This document shows, one piece after another, positions 1-11,800 of a DNA stretch of 64,000 nt; position 1 is the first letter of the stretch, and every line of letters begins with the position of its first letter. Under the pieces are notes generated by a model. That model was given only the letters and a program-made list of their open reading frames with translations. It made no database searches and was not told the DNA's origin. Location of the stretch: contig JAIXMO010000003.1 of NCBI GenBank assembly GCA_025677825.1, positions 248,001 to 312,000 on the forward strand, written 5' to 3'. This DNA is from Helicostylum pulchrum. Lineage: Eukaryota > Mucoromycota > Mucoromycetes > Mucorales > Mucoraceae. A program made the position numbers and the translations under genes.

Positions 1-1814
1 ACCGTTGCCTTGATACGAAATGGCATCATTAAAAAGGGCCTAAAAGTAAAAATGGCTGAAGATTTTGGGTGCATTGGTGCAGTTTTATTTTCTGATCCTG
101 ATGATACAAATATAACTGCAATTGGGTAACAAAAGTTATACCTTGTTTACACACATGTATAAATATTTTCTCATTGTGCTTTTCTTGTGTATTTTTTTTT
201 AGTCCTGCTGTTATAGAACAAGGATCGGTCCAGTACTCTTCGTACATTGTAGGAGATCCATTAACACAAGGTTACGCAGCTGCAACTGAAACAAATGCTA
301 CGCACCGTATCACTTATGACCAGGCTACTGGTATACCAAAGATACCTTCTTTACCCGTCTCTTGGCAAGATGCAGAAGCTCTTTTAAAGACAACAGAAGG
401 ATTTGGAATCGAATCTGATGTTACTTGGATCGGTGGTATTTGTGATTTAAGCTACTACAGTGGTCCCAGTGAAGCACTGATTAATTTGGTCAATTTTAAT
501 GATTACAAGGTGAGACCCATTTGGAACGTTGTGGGTAAAATCACTGGTAGTGAAGAACCAAACAGAGCCATTATTATTGGAAACCACAGAGACGCTTGGA
601 GTCATGGTGCAATGGATCCTTCTTCTGGTTCTGCTGTCTTGGTAAAGTTACATTTTGAATTTCATTACCCCCATTAAAAAAAGCTTAACTAACCTCCCCC
701 TTTTAATTTTTTAAAGATGGAATTAGTAAGAACAATCGGTGTTTTAATTAAAAGAGGTTGGCGTCCAAGACGTACATTGATTATTGCTTCTTGGGATGCA
801 CAAGAATACGGTTCAGTGGGCTCAACAGAATGGGTCGAAGATCGCCAGTCTTGGTTAAAAGAAGAAGCGGTTGCTTATCTAAACGTTGATTATGCTGTAT
901 CCGGAAAAAAATTTTCTGCACAATCTTCACCTATTTTAGACCAATTGTTGTACCAAGTTACCAAAGAGGTGGTTGACCCGCATACAAGCCAAACTGTTTA
1001 TGATGTCTGGAAATCAGAAAAAATTAGTAGTGCATCAGACACTGATCGTGATTTTTATTTTGAGTCTTCTCCACCAGATAGTGCAACACCTTTAACCGAA
1101 CCGTTAGGTTCAGATTCTGATTATGCTGCCTTTTTTAACCACCTTGGTATCTCCAGTCTCTCATTTGGTTTCCGAGGCGAAGAGCATGTTCGACATACGT
1201 TTCTTGACACCATAACTCGAGTGGAAGAAACGGTAGACCCAACCTTTGAATACCATCAAACACTGACCAAAATCTGGGGGCTGATGGTACTGCACCTTAC
1301 CTCGGACATACTTTTACCTATGCACTCGCTAGACTACTCTATCGCGATTGTAAATCATATGGACCGTTTGATATCTCAACGAGGATGCCTCTCGCTTCCT
1401 TATATTTCGTCTGCTCTACACTCACTATCCGCTACAAGTTATCATTTCGAAAAGAAGAGAAATAAGTGGGCTCACAAGTTTGCGGTGCACAAGCATTTCT
1501 CGAAAAAGTTGAAGAAACATGCTGCAAAGGCAAATGAACGTATCATGAAGTTTGAAAGGGCGTTTATTGATCCTCTTGGTATTGGGCATGAGAGACCTTG
1601 GTTTAAGCATGTCGTGTATGGTCCGGACTTGAATACGGGGTTGGCAAAAGAGTTCCCGGGGTTGTCGGATGCGGTGGAGAATGATAATACGGTGTACACA
1701 AGATACATTGAAGAACGTATTGGGAAAATACTCTTGGATGCTGAAAGAGCCTTGAGAGGAAAGTCGAATGATTTTGAAGAAGAAGACGACGATGATGAAG
1801 ACGACGACTATTAA
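1..1814 (+). CDS. Glutamate carboxypeptidase II-like (M28) protein, 5' partial
   Basis: Three exons are visible (1-125, 203-641, 717-1814); the N-terminus and any membrane anchor lie outside the window. The order is PA-domain end, M28 peptidase core, then helical C-terminal dimerisation domain, as in human GCPII, transferrin receptor and yeast Vps70/Tre1. Zinc-ligand motifs are kept: NHRDAW, MDPSSG, the Glu of WDAQEYG, the Asp of LNVDYA, and RHTFLDT. The family reads WDAEEFG, where the first Glu is the general base; here that codon is CAA (Gln) at 801-803. The zinc site therefore looks complete but the catalytic base is replaced. The protein ends in an acidic tail (EEEDDDDEDDD). In related proteins the role is membrane-bound peptide hydrolysis or receptor sorting; with Gln a sorting or pseudo-peptidase role is possible (inference). 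Confidence 0.85.
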
Positions 1815-1926
1815 AACTTATTCTGTACTCCGGCAAAAATTTGATACGCTAAAATTGAACATGGTCCTAAATAAAAAATATTTTTTTTTTACCCCTTTCC
1901 CTATTTTTTATTTTAACTTTTTTGCA

Positions 1927-3456
1927 ATGTTGAGCATTACAAAGAAACTTGGTAATGCTTCTGCATTAACCTCTCAACGCTTCTTTTCTACTTCAAATAT
2001 AATTTTAGCTAAAAAGAAGACAAGTAAAAAGGAAGAACCCGAGAAAGCCTTTTTGGGTAGACCTTCAAACAACTTGAGTATGGGTGTTGTAGGGTTACCC
2101 AATATTGGGTAAAGCCATATATAAACCTGTCAAAAAAAAGGGCACACAAACTAAATTTTTTAATTTTGTAGTAAATCATCCTTGTTTAATGCACTTACAA
2201 ATAGTAGTGTACCAGCTGAAAATTACCCCTTTTGTACTATTGATCCCTCAGAAGCCCGTGTCGAAGTACCTGACGAACGATTAGATTGGCTTGTAAAAGC
2301 ATACGAACCCAAGAGAACTACACCAGCACATGTAAAGCTTTTATAATTTGTAACCTTTATCAAAGCATAATTTAATTTTATCTGTTTAGTTGACTATTGT
2401 AGATATTGCAGGACTTGTACGTGGTGCTTCAACAGGAGCAGGTCTCGGTAACGCATTTTTATCCAACGTAGCTTCAGTCGATGCCATTTATCACCTTGTC
2501 AGAGCATTTGAAAACGAAGATATCACTCACGTAGAAAACACCATTGATCCCGTTAGAGATTTAGAGATCATTCAAAACGAATTAAGAATCAAGGACGAAG
2601 AAATGCTGGAGCGTCAGTTACTCGAGTTAGTAAAGTTGGCCAAGTTCCCCGATGCCAAAAAGCTGGCTGGTACTATTTCTAAAAAAGAAGAACTGGTATG
2701 TTTTGCATATTACACATTAAAAAAAAAAGAAAAAGTATTGCTTACACCCCTTTTTTAATTGTAGAGCATTGTAGAGAGTTTAGCCGAGTTTATGGCTCAA
2801 GGAAAAGATGTTAGAAAGGGAGACTGGTCTTCTGCAGAGATCAATACAATCAACAGTTTACATTTATTAACAGCAAAGCCAATGGTTTACCTTGTCAACA
2901 CGAGTGAAAAGGATTATGTTTCAAAAGAGAATAAATGGTTACCAAAGATTAGTGAATGGGTACAAGAGAACAATAAGGGCGATCTTATTATCCCATTGTC
3001 CGTATCCTTAGAATCTAAATTGGCAGATATGGAGAAAGAAGAACAAACACAGTATTTGAACGATTTGAATATTCAATCACAGTTACCCAAGGTGATCTTG
3101 GCTGGTTATAAAGCGTTAGATTTAATTCATTATTATACCTGCGGACAACAGGAAGTACGTGCTTGGACAGTAAGAGTAAGTTAAAAGTAGAGTATATATA
3201 TACGTTGCTTAATAGGATACTTACGATTGCTTTTTAGAATAGAACAAAGGCTCCTCAAGCAGCAGGTGTCATTCACACTGATTTCATGCGTGGATTCATT
3301 TCAGCTGAAATTCAAAAGTTTGCAGATCTCAAGGAATTGGGTAACGAAACAGCTGTTAAAGCAGCTGGTAAATATTTACAAAAAGGAAAAGACTATACAA
3401 TTGAAGATGGTGATATCGCTCATTTTAAGTTCAATGTCACTGATAAAAAAAAGTAG
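1927..3456 (+). CDS. OLA1/YchF-family GTPase, mitochondrial form
   Basis: Five exons (1927-2108, 2172-2331, 2390-2695, 2765-3175, 3238-3456) give 425 residues with phases that join cleanly. The first ~35 residues are rich in Ser, Lys and Arg without acids (MLSITKK...SQRFFSTSN), a likely mitochondrial presequence. The P-loop GLPNIGKSS spans intron 1, followed by [10 protein letters not shown] (switch II/G3), an NTSE sequence where G4 is expected (OLA1 proteins have NMSE, which favours ATP), and a C-terminal TGS domain (EVRAWTVR onward, then the [12 protein letters not shown] stretch). Fungi often carry a cytosolic OLA1 and a mitochondrial paralogue (yeast YLF2); the presequence points to the latter. 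It starts 113 bases after the preceding gene on the same strand. Confidence 0.9.
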
Positions 3457-3789
3457 ATTATCACTCCTCCTCTTCCTCCTTCCACGAGTTCTCTCCTCTC
3501 TGTCTCACACCCCCCTTAATATTAAAAAAAAGTTTAATAAAAAAAGGTATACTATTAAAAAAATGCCACACTGAATGAGGTTTTTCTCTTTAAAGCGGCT
3601 TGCCATGTAAGTTGACAGTCCTGTTGCAAATGTAACAATAGGGAAAACGCATCCCACCCAGTCGACGTCATTTCTTGCGTATTTAATAGCGTAAAAGGGT
3701 TACACGACGCACACACATTTTTTTTTTTTCCTTTTTATTTCATTACTTTTTTTTTTTTTTTTTTTTTTGCTGGTTTTCCCTTTTTTTAT

Positions 3790-3801
3790 ATATATAATAT
3801 A
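3790..3801 (+). promoter_or_regulatory. TATA-like stretch before the polyQ gene
   Basis: A TATATATAATAT run lies about 10-20 bases before the ATG at 3810, downstream of a long T tract. It is close to the start codon for a classical TATA box and may simply be AT-rich leader. A CGACGTCA sequence (one base from a CRE) lies near 3662-3669. Confidence 0.3.
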
Positions 3802-3809
3802 AACTGAAC

Positions 3810-4990
3810 ATGTTGCAGGAATATCCAACACAAATACAACCACGTTCTTCTTCTACAAGAAAAAGCCAAGATGCTTTTGAATTACAGGACTCGTCGAATA
3901 AAGTGGATGCAGAAGCTAGCCGTATTTTGATTGATTTGGCCAACCAAGATACTTCTTCATTACAGCAACTAATGGGTAAGACAATAAAAAAAAATATAGT
4001 TGTATCATTTTATTGTCAGTAGTATTAAATAGTGTATAGACTCGTCTAATAATTTAATCATGATTGACAATAAGTTTAAAAGAAGAGTATCAAGTAAAGG
4101 TATATATTACATGTAATATACTATATATAGAGTATGGTCAACTGACAACACTATAAATTATTTATTTTTAGGGGATATTAAAGTGTCATTACCAATAAAG
4201 ACAGATGCCAATCTTCATTTACAGCAAGAACGTTCTCAACCTGACCCAATCATGTTGTTAGCAGCAGCAGCAGCAGTAATTAATGACGAAGGAAAGTATA
4301 AAGGAAGAGCATATGAAAGAAGAGAGATTAGGCTACATGGTAGACATGGTAAGTGTACTAGCCGACAACAAAACTAAAAAGGGTTAAAAAATAACATTTA
4401 TTTTATTTTAAGCTTCTGCAAAAAGAAAATCATTTACATATGGATCAAATGATGATAGCGATGGCAAGTCTTCTTCGACTGTATTACATCGGCGTCACAG
4501 TGAAAGACGTCATCGTTATGCTAGACCCTCGGTATCTATGCAAATGGATTCAAACGACACGTGGCCATCCACAACTGTGAATAATAATATGGTAGGAACA
4601 GAAGACGAAGTGAAAGGGGTAAAAAAAAAAAAAGAATTATGCATATATAAAATATGCATTGACACTGTTTCTTTTTCTTTTTTCCCTTTTTTTTAAAAAA
4701 AATATATATTTTAGAGTGAGTCACAATCTGAGGGTACACATGCTTTTTCCTGGCAATACTTATCGATGGTAAAAAAAAAAGGGTAACACATACAACACAT
4801 ATTCATATACTAATATATTTATTTAAAAAAAGAAACAAAATCCACGTATCAAAAGAAATGCTATGCATGCATACATTACATACATGATTTATACAGATAT
4901 GGCTCAAGAACAGCATCAACAGCAACGAGTAAAAGTATGTACAAAACTATAAAAATGTAACCATTGTGTAATAACTCTCTCTTTTTACAT

Positions 4991-5027
<37 letters not shown>

Positions 5028-5319
5028 TCAGCAGCAAGAAAAGAGATACGCAATTAAAGAAGAAAAACAAGAAACTTATGCCAGTAACAGTAATAACAAC
5101 GGAATGCACAGCAACAATGACTGGTATTCTAAACAACAGTCTATGCAGTCCTACAGATTACCTCCTTCTCCCCGGCAACGGCACGATCCTCCGACCACAA
5201 CCGAATCTATTATTGATCGACCATTAACTGATTTTTTATTTCAAAGAAATACGTTACCAGCATCTAATACCATACCAACAAGTACCAATAATAGATTAAC
5301 TAACAACTTTTTTGAATAA
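3810..5319 (+). CDS. Uncharacterised low-complexity protein with polyQ tract
   Basis: I do not recognise this gene. Seven exons (3810-3975, 4040-4099, 4172-4348, 4413-4618, 4715-4768, 4833-4934, 4993-5319) join to 363 residues. The N-terminal third holds charged and Ser-rich segments and an Ala run (LLAAAAAVI). The middle has basic clusters (RRHSERRHRYARP) that could act as nuclear localisation signals. An ordered-looking segment, WQYLSMKQNPRIKRNA followed by MHAYITYMIYTDMAQ, precedes a Gln/His-rich tract encoded by an expanded CAA/CAG run at 4993-5040. The tail is Pro/Ser/Asn-rich. Composition suggests a transcription-related nuclear protein (inference). For exon 6 I chose the GTATGT donor at 4935 over GTAAAA six bases upstream. 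A broken copy of exons 4-7 lies at about 8640-9590. Confidence 0.7.
4993..5040 (+). repeat. CAA/CAG trinucleotide tract encoding polyQ
   Basis: Interrupted CAA/CAG/CAT repeat at the start of exon 7 of the preceding gene, encoding Gln with one His. The decayed copy near 9192 has lost the perfect repeat. Confidence 0.9.
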
Positions 5320-5522
5320 AAAAAAAAAAAAAATTCTATTTTTTTGAAGCATTTAATATCACGATACACACGGGAAGGTCCTTTTTTAAATAAATTACAT
5401 TTTTTTTAGTGGCAACCTTAAAGCTATACAAACTCAAACTAACGTTCACAGGGAAACTAGAATAATGTCACACGAGTATTAATATGATTGAACTGTAAAC
5501 TCACCATCTCATGTTTACAAGG

Positions 5523-6122
5523 TCATTGAATGGACGGAGCAGGTTCTTCAATATAAGGATAACACCATCCGTAGCGCTTGTTCTTTCCCCATTGCTCCTT
5601 TGTGATTGGGTTTAAAGGGGGTGAGCCCATTAGGTCAATCCTATTTTAATAAGGTTGACGTTTCAAATACAAATTCCGAAATTAGAAATACATACCTAAC
5701 TTCCAGTAATGTTTTCGACTGCACGAAGGTCATAATGAATTCAGGGAGTGTGATAGTCTCTTGTCTCAATTACGGAGAGTTCTTATTATTTGACATTTAG
5801 ATCTCTTTGGTCGACTTGGTCTTCACACAGAGCATCTAAAAGCTTTTTTTTTTTTTACAAGCAGATTCTTCTTTCCAGGGCACAATAGTCGGGTTATTTA
5901 GTTTTTCAAATTGTTTACTTAAAAATTCTTTATACATGTCATGTATAGTGTGATCAGTAAGGTCAATTATATTCAAGTCACTTAATCTAAAAACACCTAA
6001 AAGCATTAGTTAAATATACACAGTTTAATAGTATAAACACCTACTTTAGATCAAAGTTTTTTGAAAGATCAATCAGTTCCTGTCTTTCGCCTGGTTTATG
6101 GCCCGAATATAAGTTATGTTGG
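5523..6122 (-). pseudogene. NIID/WDG-family member D, decayed
   Basis: Coding-like blocks on the minus strand: 6045-6122 (ends DLSKNFDLK), then 5986 downward starting LSDLNIIDLTDH, followed by KEFLSKQFEKL, VPWKEESACKK and KLLDALCEDQVDQRDL. The same order occurs in the plus-strand relic at 7085-8167 (GELNIINLTDN, VQWEEEPYCKK, KLLDALSESHADQRDL). The reading frame breaks at a run of 13 A (minus strand) within the Lys stretch; 14 would be in frame. Further downstream, 5696-5640 looks like an intron joining TLPEFIMTFVQSKTLLEV to a tail that ends EEPAPSIQ at 5523. That tail does not resemble the other members and may belong to another gene. No function is known to me. Confidence 0.6.
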
Positions 6123-7084
6123 TGTTATTCTGTTGATGCAAATCCAAAATAATCATACAGAGTTGTTCTTGATCGCCTAGTTAATTTCTCTTGGTATTTT
6201 CAAATTTCGAATCAATTCTTTTAGATTTGAACGCTTGAAGGGTCTTTCATTTCAGGACCTCACTACAGTTGGGAAATTTGAGGCAATCCTATAATTTTGA
6301 GAGAAACCAAGTCTTGATACACAGTCAATTTACGCCGTAGATTAAAGAAGTGAGACGTGTTACGTTTCATTTGCCGTATCTGTTTTTGCACCGACACCAC
6401 CATATCCCAGGGAAAAAAGATTCTTTTGAAAGGTGCACACATAATTATATGAGAGATACTTGCTTATGTATGAGTTTACGGTTAAAAAAAAAAAAGATAG
6501 AATTAATAGTAATTTAATCACGATAAGAAAATCTATTTCATCATTACTTTTTTCGCGTACGTAATTGTTAGGATTTCATTGGATGATGTTCCCCCTAATA
6601 TCCCTTATACATATATTACAAAAGGTATCAAAAACACATTAAACACCGGCTTGTGGCCTTTTTTTTTAATTTAAATTAAAGTATCATTGGAAGTTTAGTA
6701 TAGAGGTTTAGCATTCAACCGACGACCGAAGTTGACTATTCTATCCCCCTCGAAGAGGATATCTTTAAAAAACCATAGAGTCCATCAAATATTGTAAGTC
6801 TGTAAAGCCTCAGGTCGGCTCGTGCGAGCGAAAAAAGCAGCATTGATTAAACATATCACATAAGCAAATATAGTAGACTGTGTATATTATCGTAAGTAAA
6901 TAAAATTAATAGTTGGATCGAGCAACAAGGAAAAATCAGCGGAAAATCATCCCTTGACCCCCTATGATTACTTCACGTACGTGTCGTTAATAAATCAAGA
7001 TAAAGGATTCACAAATTTGAACTATTTACGAGCTTTATCCAAAGCCAAAACTATCAATCCGCACAAACAGTACTCATTGAAAAT
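6123..7084. other. Spacer between two divergent family relics
   Basis: About 960 bases between the head-to-head relics. It holds scattered minus-strand coding-like scraps interrupted by stops (for example at 6125-6260) and a GC-richer patch near 6810-6830. I see no intact gene or RNA gene. Confidence 0.4.
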
Positions 7085-8167
7085 ATGGAATCTAAGATGA
7101 AGGTAACTTATTCAATTAGAGGTTTCGTGAAAAGTACTTAAATATTTTATAATACTAGCGAAGAGACAACTCTGGATCCAAGTTTGGCAAACAGTATAGT
7201 GATTATTGGACAAAAAGGGACGTTGCCAAATCAAGAAACCACATTGAAAATATGAAAAGACATACACGAGAAAGTATTGTACGAAACACAACGAGACTAA
7301 TGAAGGCAATGGCTTCAGATATTGCCGGACCATCAGAAGAAGTAGTGCTTAAGGATGAGGCTGACACGGATATATCTGAGGGAGATAAATCTGATGGGGA
7401 TAATGAATCTGACGCAGTAAAGCTGGACGACACCATCGATATCTGCAAGAAGGCTGGATTTGGATAAGTGCTTATACTATCAAATCTGCGTGATTTTAAC
7501 TGATGTTTTTGAACTATCTTTAGATTAGGAGAGCTAAACATTATCAATCTTACTGATAATATTGTATATGACCTTTTCGAACAATCATTGAAACTAGAGT
7601 TCTTTAAGAAGTTAAAACAACCTATTTACGTACAATGGGAAGAGGAGCCTTATTGTAAAAAAAAAAAAAAAACTACTGGATGCTCTTTCTGAATCGCACG
7701 CTGATCAACGTGATTTGTGTCAAATACTAAGAGCTCACCTGCGATCAAAACAGAGGATTATCGTCCCGCCAAACACTATGATCTTGAAAAACATCGCAGG
7801 CGCATGGTATGTATTTACAGTTTCATTTTTGGTTTAGAAATAGTAATCTTACTTTTTAAACTAGGGTTGACTTAATGTACTCTCCTTGTAGCGGTATTGT
7901 AACGGAACGTGGCGAGCAAACAAGTGCAACGGATGGTGTCATCCTAGTGATTAAAAATTTATTAGACCGTTTAATGATATTGTACATATCTAGATGGGGT
8001 TTTTAAATTTCGATATAATATATAAATGAAAGTCTTGTTCATTGATATGAATTCTTAGGATTGAAATCGAAAAAGATGGCTCTAAAAGACATAAATGGGA
8101 TGGTGTCGTGAGAAGTTCAGATGGTAAAGCATCTGTGATGCTAAATGAATTTGCGGGCAAAAGTTAA
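7085..8167 (+). pseudogene. NIID/WDG-family member A, decayed
   Basis: Exon-like blocks: 7085-7102 (MESKMK), 7159-7463, 7524-7806, 7892 onward, and 8059-8167. Block 2 contains SKFGKQYSDYWTKRD and then an acidic stretch. Block 3 starts LGELNIINLTDN and runs to KLLDALSESHADQRDL and RSKQRIIVPPNT. The last block has RHKWDGVVRSSDGK, then VMLNEFAGKS and a stop. Damage is visible: the donor after 7463 reads ATAAGT instead of GTAAGT, the 16-A run at about 7657-7672 puts the frame one base out (15 would be in frame), and the product stops right after the EFAG motif where the 47.5-49.0 kb member continues for over 100 residues. The WDG...E-F/L-S/A-G pattern could be a degenerate PD-(D/E)XK-type core; that is inference. 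Confidence 0.65.
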
Positions 8168-8639
8168 ATAGGTGTAAAGGAGTTAAATTGTTCCAATAGT
8201 TTGAGAAGACCTCTTTGGGTTTCATTTTCGTATTCCAGGAATCGTATCTTTTTTTTTTATACCCACTACCACCCTTTTATGGTGCTATGTTATAAAACAA
8301 CTTGGTTTAGTAGCAATAAATAAAATGTTTCTTTTGCTTCTAAATTATTTCAAATGTAACCTTTGTGTATCGTTCAATGGTGTTAATATTGTCATGTGTA
8401 ATGTGATCAAGTACATATACAAAACATATCTACAAGTTAATACAATGCATATATTAAACATTTAAATAAAAGATATTTGTCACTCAAAGAGTAATAAGCG
8501 AAAAAAGTTCGAATAGTAAAGTATCTACTGTAACTCATGCACGTAACACTAGGACTTTCTGTTTGACCACACCTTTTAATTTTTTTTTTTTTTTTTTTTT
8601 TTTTTTGCTTAAGGGATAATTGGTAACACGTTAAAGTCG
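8168..8639. other. Intergenic, AT-rich
   Basis: No coding signal seen. It contains a run of about 27 T near 8580-8606 immediately before the duplicated polyQ-gene fragment. Confidence 0.5.
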
Positions 8640-9590
8640 TCTTTATGATAACGATGACAAGTCTTCTTCCTCTGTATTACATTGCCATCACAGTGAAAAG
8701 ACGTAATCCTTAAGCTAGACCCTCGGTATCTATGCAAATGGTTTCAAATGACACGTGGTCGTCTTTCAACAGTGATAAGAGTAAGAATAGAAGAAGTGAA
8801 AGGGGTAAAAAAAAAAAAAAAAAAAGAATTATGCATATACAAAATATGCATTGACACTGTTTCTTTTTTCTTTTTTACCCTTTTTTTTTAGTTTAGAGTG
8901 AGTCACAATCTGAGGGTACACATGCTTTTTTTCCTGGCAAATACTTTATCGATGGTAAAAAAAAAAAAAAAGTAATAGCACACATATACCAGTATTTTTA
9001 CATGTATTTTTTTTCTTAAAGAGAAACAAGATCCACGTACGAAAAAAAGAAATGCGATGCATGCATACATTACATACATGATTGATACAGACATGGCCCA
9101 AGAATAGCATCAACAACGGCGAGTAAAAGTATGTACAAAACTATAAAGAAAGTGTAACCATTGTGTAATAACGGAATTTTCTCTTTATGTAGCAACACCA
9201 GCCAACAGCGGCAATAGCACCAGCAAAAGTAAAAAAAAAAGAAAGTTACGCTAGCAACAGTAGCAACAACGGAATGCATCGCCTGTTGTGTAGAATACCA
9301 ATCATTGTTGCTATGCAATCCTACAGATTTACCTCCTTCTCCCCGGCAACGGCATGATCTTCCGACTACCACCGAATGTAATTGTTGATCGACCTATTTA
9401 ACAGATTAGTAAGAGATTTTTTTTTTTTTTTATTAATTAATCTATTACTATTACATGCTTGGCAAAGTTATTAGATACTGGTAAAAGTTATTTCTTTTTG
9501 AATAAAAAAAAAAAAACTCGTATTTTTTTTGAAGCATTTTATGTGATGATGAAGCACAACTTTTTTTTAGGTGATACCCGAGAAGGTCCT
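8640..9590 (+). pseudogene. Broken partial copy of the polyQ gene
   Basis: This stretch matches about 4443-5395 over exons 4-7, their introns and the 3' flank: the same order of AAGTCTTCTTC, ACCCTCGGTATCTATGCAA, GAGTCACAATCTGAGGGTAC, CATACATTACATACATGAT and CTCCTTCTCCCCGGCAACGG. Intronic poly-A/poly-T tracts also match, so this is a genomic copy, not a retrocopy. Frameshifts and stops are present (for example GAAAAGACGTAA in exon 4, and AGAATAGCATC in exon 6 where the original reads GAACAGCATC). The polyQ tract is largely gone. Exons 1-3 and the start are absent. Confidence 0.85.
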
Positions 9591-10134
9591 TTACGTATCA
9601 AATTAGAGAAGATTTAAAATTTTGTGCAACAACGAAAAAAAAAAAATGATTACAAGGATCATCTATGTTCCATTTTTTTTGTTTTTGTTTCTTTGGTATT
9701 GTACATTTGTTTTATTATTGTTTATCAATTATATATCATTAGTAATAACAACAAGAAGAAGAAAAAAAAAAAAAAAAAAGAAAAGTGTTAAAAATAAAGG
9801 GTGTAAAAATAGTCAAAGCCCGTTTTTTTTTTTAAAACAAAAAAAAATTCTGTAACCCTTCGGCCCCTTAGCTTTTTTTTTTCTTTTTTCACACACCACA
9901 CACACACACACAGGTAACAAAGCTATTCACCTACCTCCTTTTTATCTCTCTCTTTTCTTTTCGTTTCTTTTTTATACTTTTTTCTCTTTTTTCTACTTTT
10001 TTCCTTTTTTTTTTTTCCTCACTTTTTTGAGCGTTTTTTTTGCCACCCATCTTTCAAAAAAAAAAAAAAAAAAAACTATTCTCGCCTTCTTTTAATCCAA
10101 TTTAGGTATATAAAAAGGGTTTTCATTGCTCATT
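9591..10134 (+). promoter_or_regulatory. Pyrimidine-rich leader/promoter region of the kinase gene
   Basis: AT-rich sequence with poly-T tracts, a CA dinucleotide run near 9893-9912, and long CT-rich stretches up to 10095. A TATATAAAAA box lies at 10107-10116, only about 20 bases before the ATG at 10135. If it is the functional TATA box, transcription would begin near or after that ATG and the next in-frame ATG (10210) would be used. Such CT-rich leaders are common before highly expressed fungal genes (known). Confidence 0.45.
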
Positions 10135-10259
10135 ATGAGTACCTCACCTACTTTATTCAACACTTCCAGCTCAGAAGCAACTCGACTGGCTTCACCGCAA
10201 AGTAAGATAATGGATAACAAACCACGTAAAATGCGTAACCACGACAACAATTGTAAAAA

Positions 10260-10298
<39 letters not shown>

Positions 10299-11800
10299 TA
10301 AAAAAAGTAATAAAAAGTGTTTAATTATTTAATTATTTCAGGCACCATGGCGTGTTCCAGGCAATTTTGAGATACCCGACATTATTAAAGAAGCCTGGGA
10401 TAGAAATAAAGAAAAAATTCATACTACACTACATCCAAAAAAGAAATCTATAGAACCTGTGAATAATGTACAAACAAAGGTATAGTACTATATAAATAAA
10501 TAGTATGCAAGCCAAAAATATATATACTAACTAACGAATTAAACTCAGCGTTGGATACCAGTTGGAAAATCTCCAGATATTATACCTTTACCACCTTTAA
10601 CAATTAAAGTGAAACGTAAACTACATGCCGAGTTTGATGCTAAACTTCGGAAAGTACTTCCCGGATCAAAAATAATGGAATTAAACCCGAAAGAACAATT
10701 TGAAGGTCTTCGTCAAGTTGGAAGTGGGTAAGAAAGAGAGAGATTTTTTTTTTGTTTTGTTACACCTTGTACTATTTTACTAACATTTTTTTTTTTTTTT
10801 AGCGCAAATGGTGCAGTCGTTCGTGCTACAAGAAAACATTCAAATACACAAGTAGCAATTAAACGTTGTTATATTGAAGATCAAGATACCCCTCATCATG
10901 CGTACATTTTAAGAGAATTGCGTATTATGGGATGTTTAAGTCATCCCAACTTGATTCAAATCAGAGAAGCTGCTTTATGGGATGATCATCTCTGGATGTG
11001 TATGGAACTCATGTCTTGTTCCGTGTTTAACTTATTATATAATACCACCGTAGGCTTATCTGAAGGTAATGCCATCAGAATTGCCCGAGAAGTATGTTTT
11101 TTTTTCTTTTTTTTTTTTGTATGTACTAACTAACAACTATTGCTAGTGCTTGGAAGGTTTGGTCTATCTTCATTCTAAAAACTACATGCATCGTGACATA
11201 AAGTGTGAGAACATCCTCTTGAGTCGAAACGGTCAAGTCAAATTAGGTACGCAAATAAATAAAATAATATTTACTTTTTTTTTTTTTTTATCTAACCATT
11301 ATTTACTGTAGCCGATTTTGGTTTAGCTACACCTATCAACAAAATTAACACAAACCGACTCGGCACAGCCAAGGTAAAAAATAAATAAACAACATAACAC
11401 ACTTATAGATGAAATACTGACTACATAAATCTATTAGTGGATGGCACCTGAAGTCGTTTCTGAAAGTCCTTATAAAGAGAATGTTGATATTTGGTCACTT
11501 GCCATTACTATTATTGAAATGATGGATCGTGTCCCTCCTCTTTATTACCTCGAGAACAGTCAAGACATCTACGCTGACATCTTGTACGGTGAACCACCTA
11601 AATTCCACTTTTCTATACCTTCAAGAGGTATGACCGACTTGATCTCTTGGATGTTGACTCATAACGGTCTTACTCGTCCTGGTGCTAAAGCTGTATTAAA
11701 GAGAATTTATGGCGATATTAAAAAGGGTACTCTTGATTGTACAAAGCAAAAGGAATTATCTTATTTAGTTCGTGAAGTCTTTCCCGACGCCTCAAACTAA
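10135..11800 (+). CDS. STE20/PAK-like serine/threonine kinase
   Basis: Seven exons (10135-10260, 10342-10479, 10549-10727, 10803-11091, 11147-11246, 11312-11373, 11438-11800) give 418 residues. The N-terminal ~130 residues are basic and lack a clear CRIB motif. The kinase domain follows: glycine loop VGSGANGAVV, VAIK lysine, HRDIKCEN catalytic loop, DFGLA, and a GTAKWMAPE activation segment typical of the STE group (PAKs have GTPYWMAPE). All catalytic residues are present, so it should be active. Intron 1 begins with an A run of more than 30. The closest families I can name are PAK and MST/SPS1-like kinases acting in MAPK or polarity signalling; the lack of a visible CRIB or PH domain leaves the subgroup open. 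Confidence 0.9.
10262..10294 (+). repeat. Poly-A tract within an intron
   Basis: A run of more than 30 A begins immediately after the GT of the kinase intron 1 donor. It is notable because the run starts at donor position +3. Confidence 0.9.

Noticed and set aside
5606..5800. Plus-strand ORF starting MGLKGVSPLGQSYFN
   Set aside because: The minus strand here reads as spliced exons of relic D; the plus frame spans that intron.
9622..9855. Plus-strand ORF with Lys runs before the kinase gene
   Set aside because: Driven by poly-A/poly-T tracts; no coding character.
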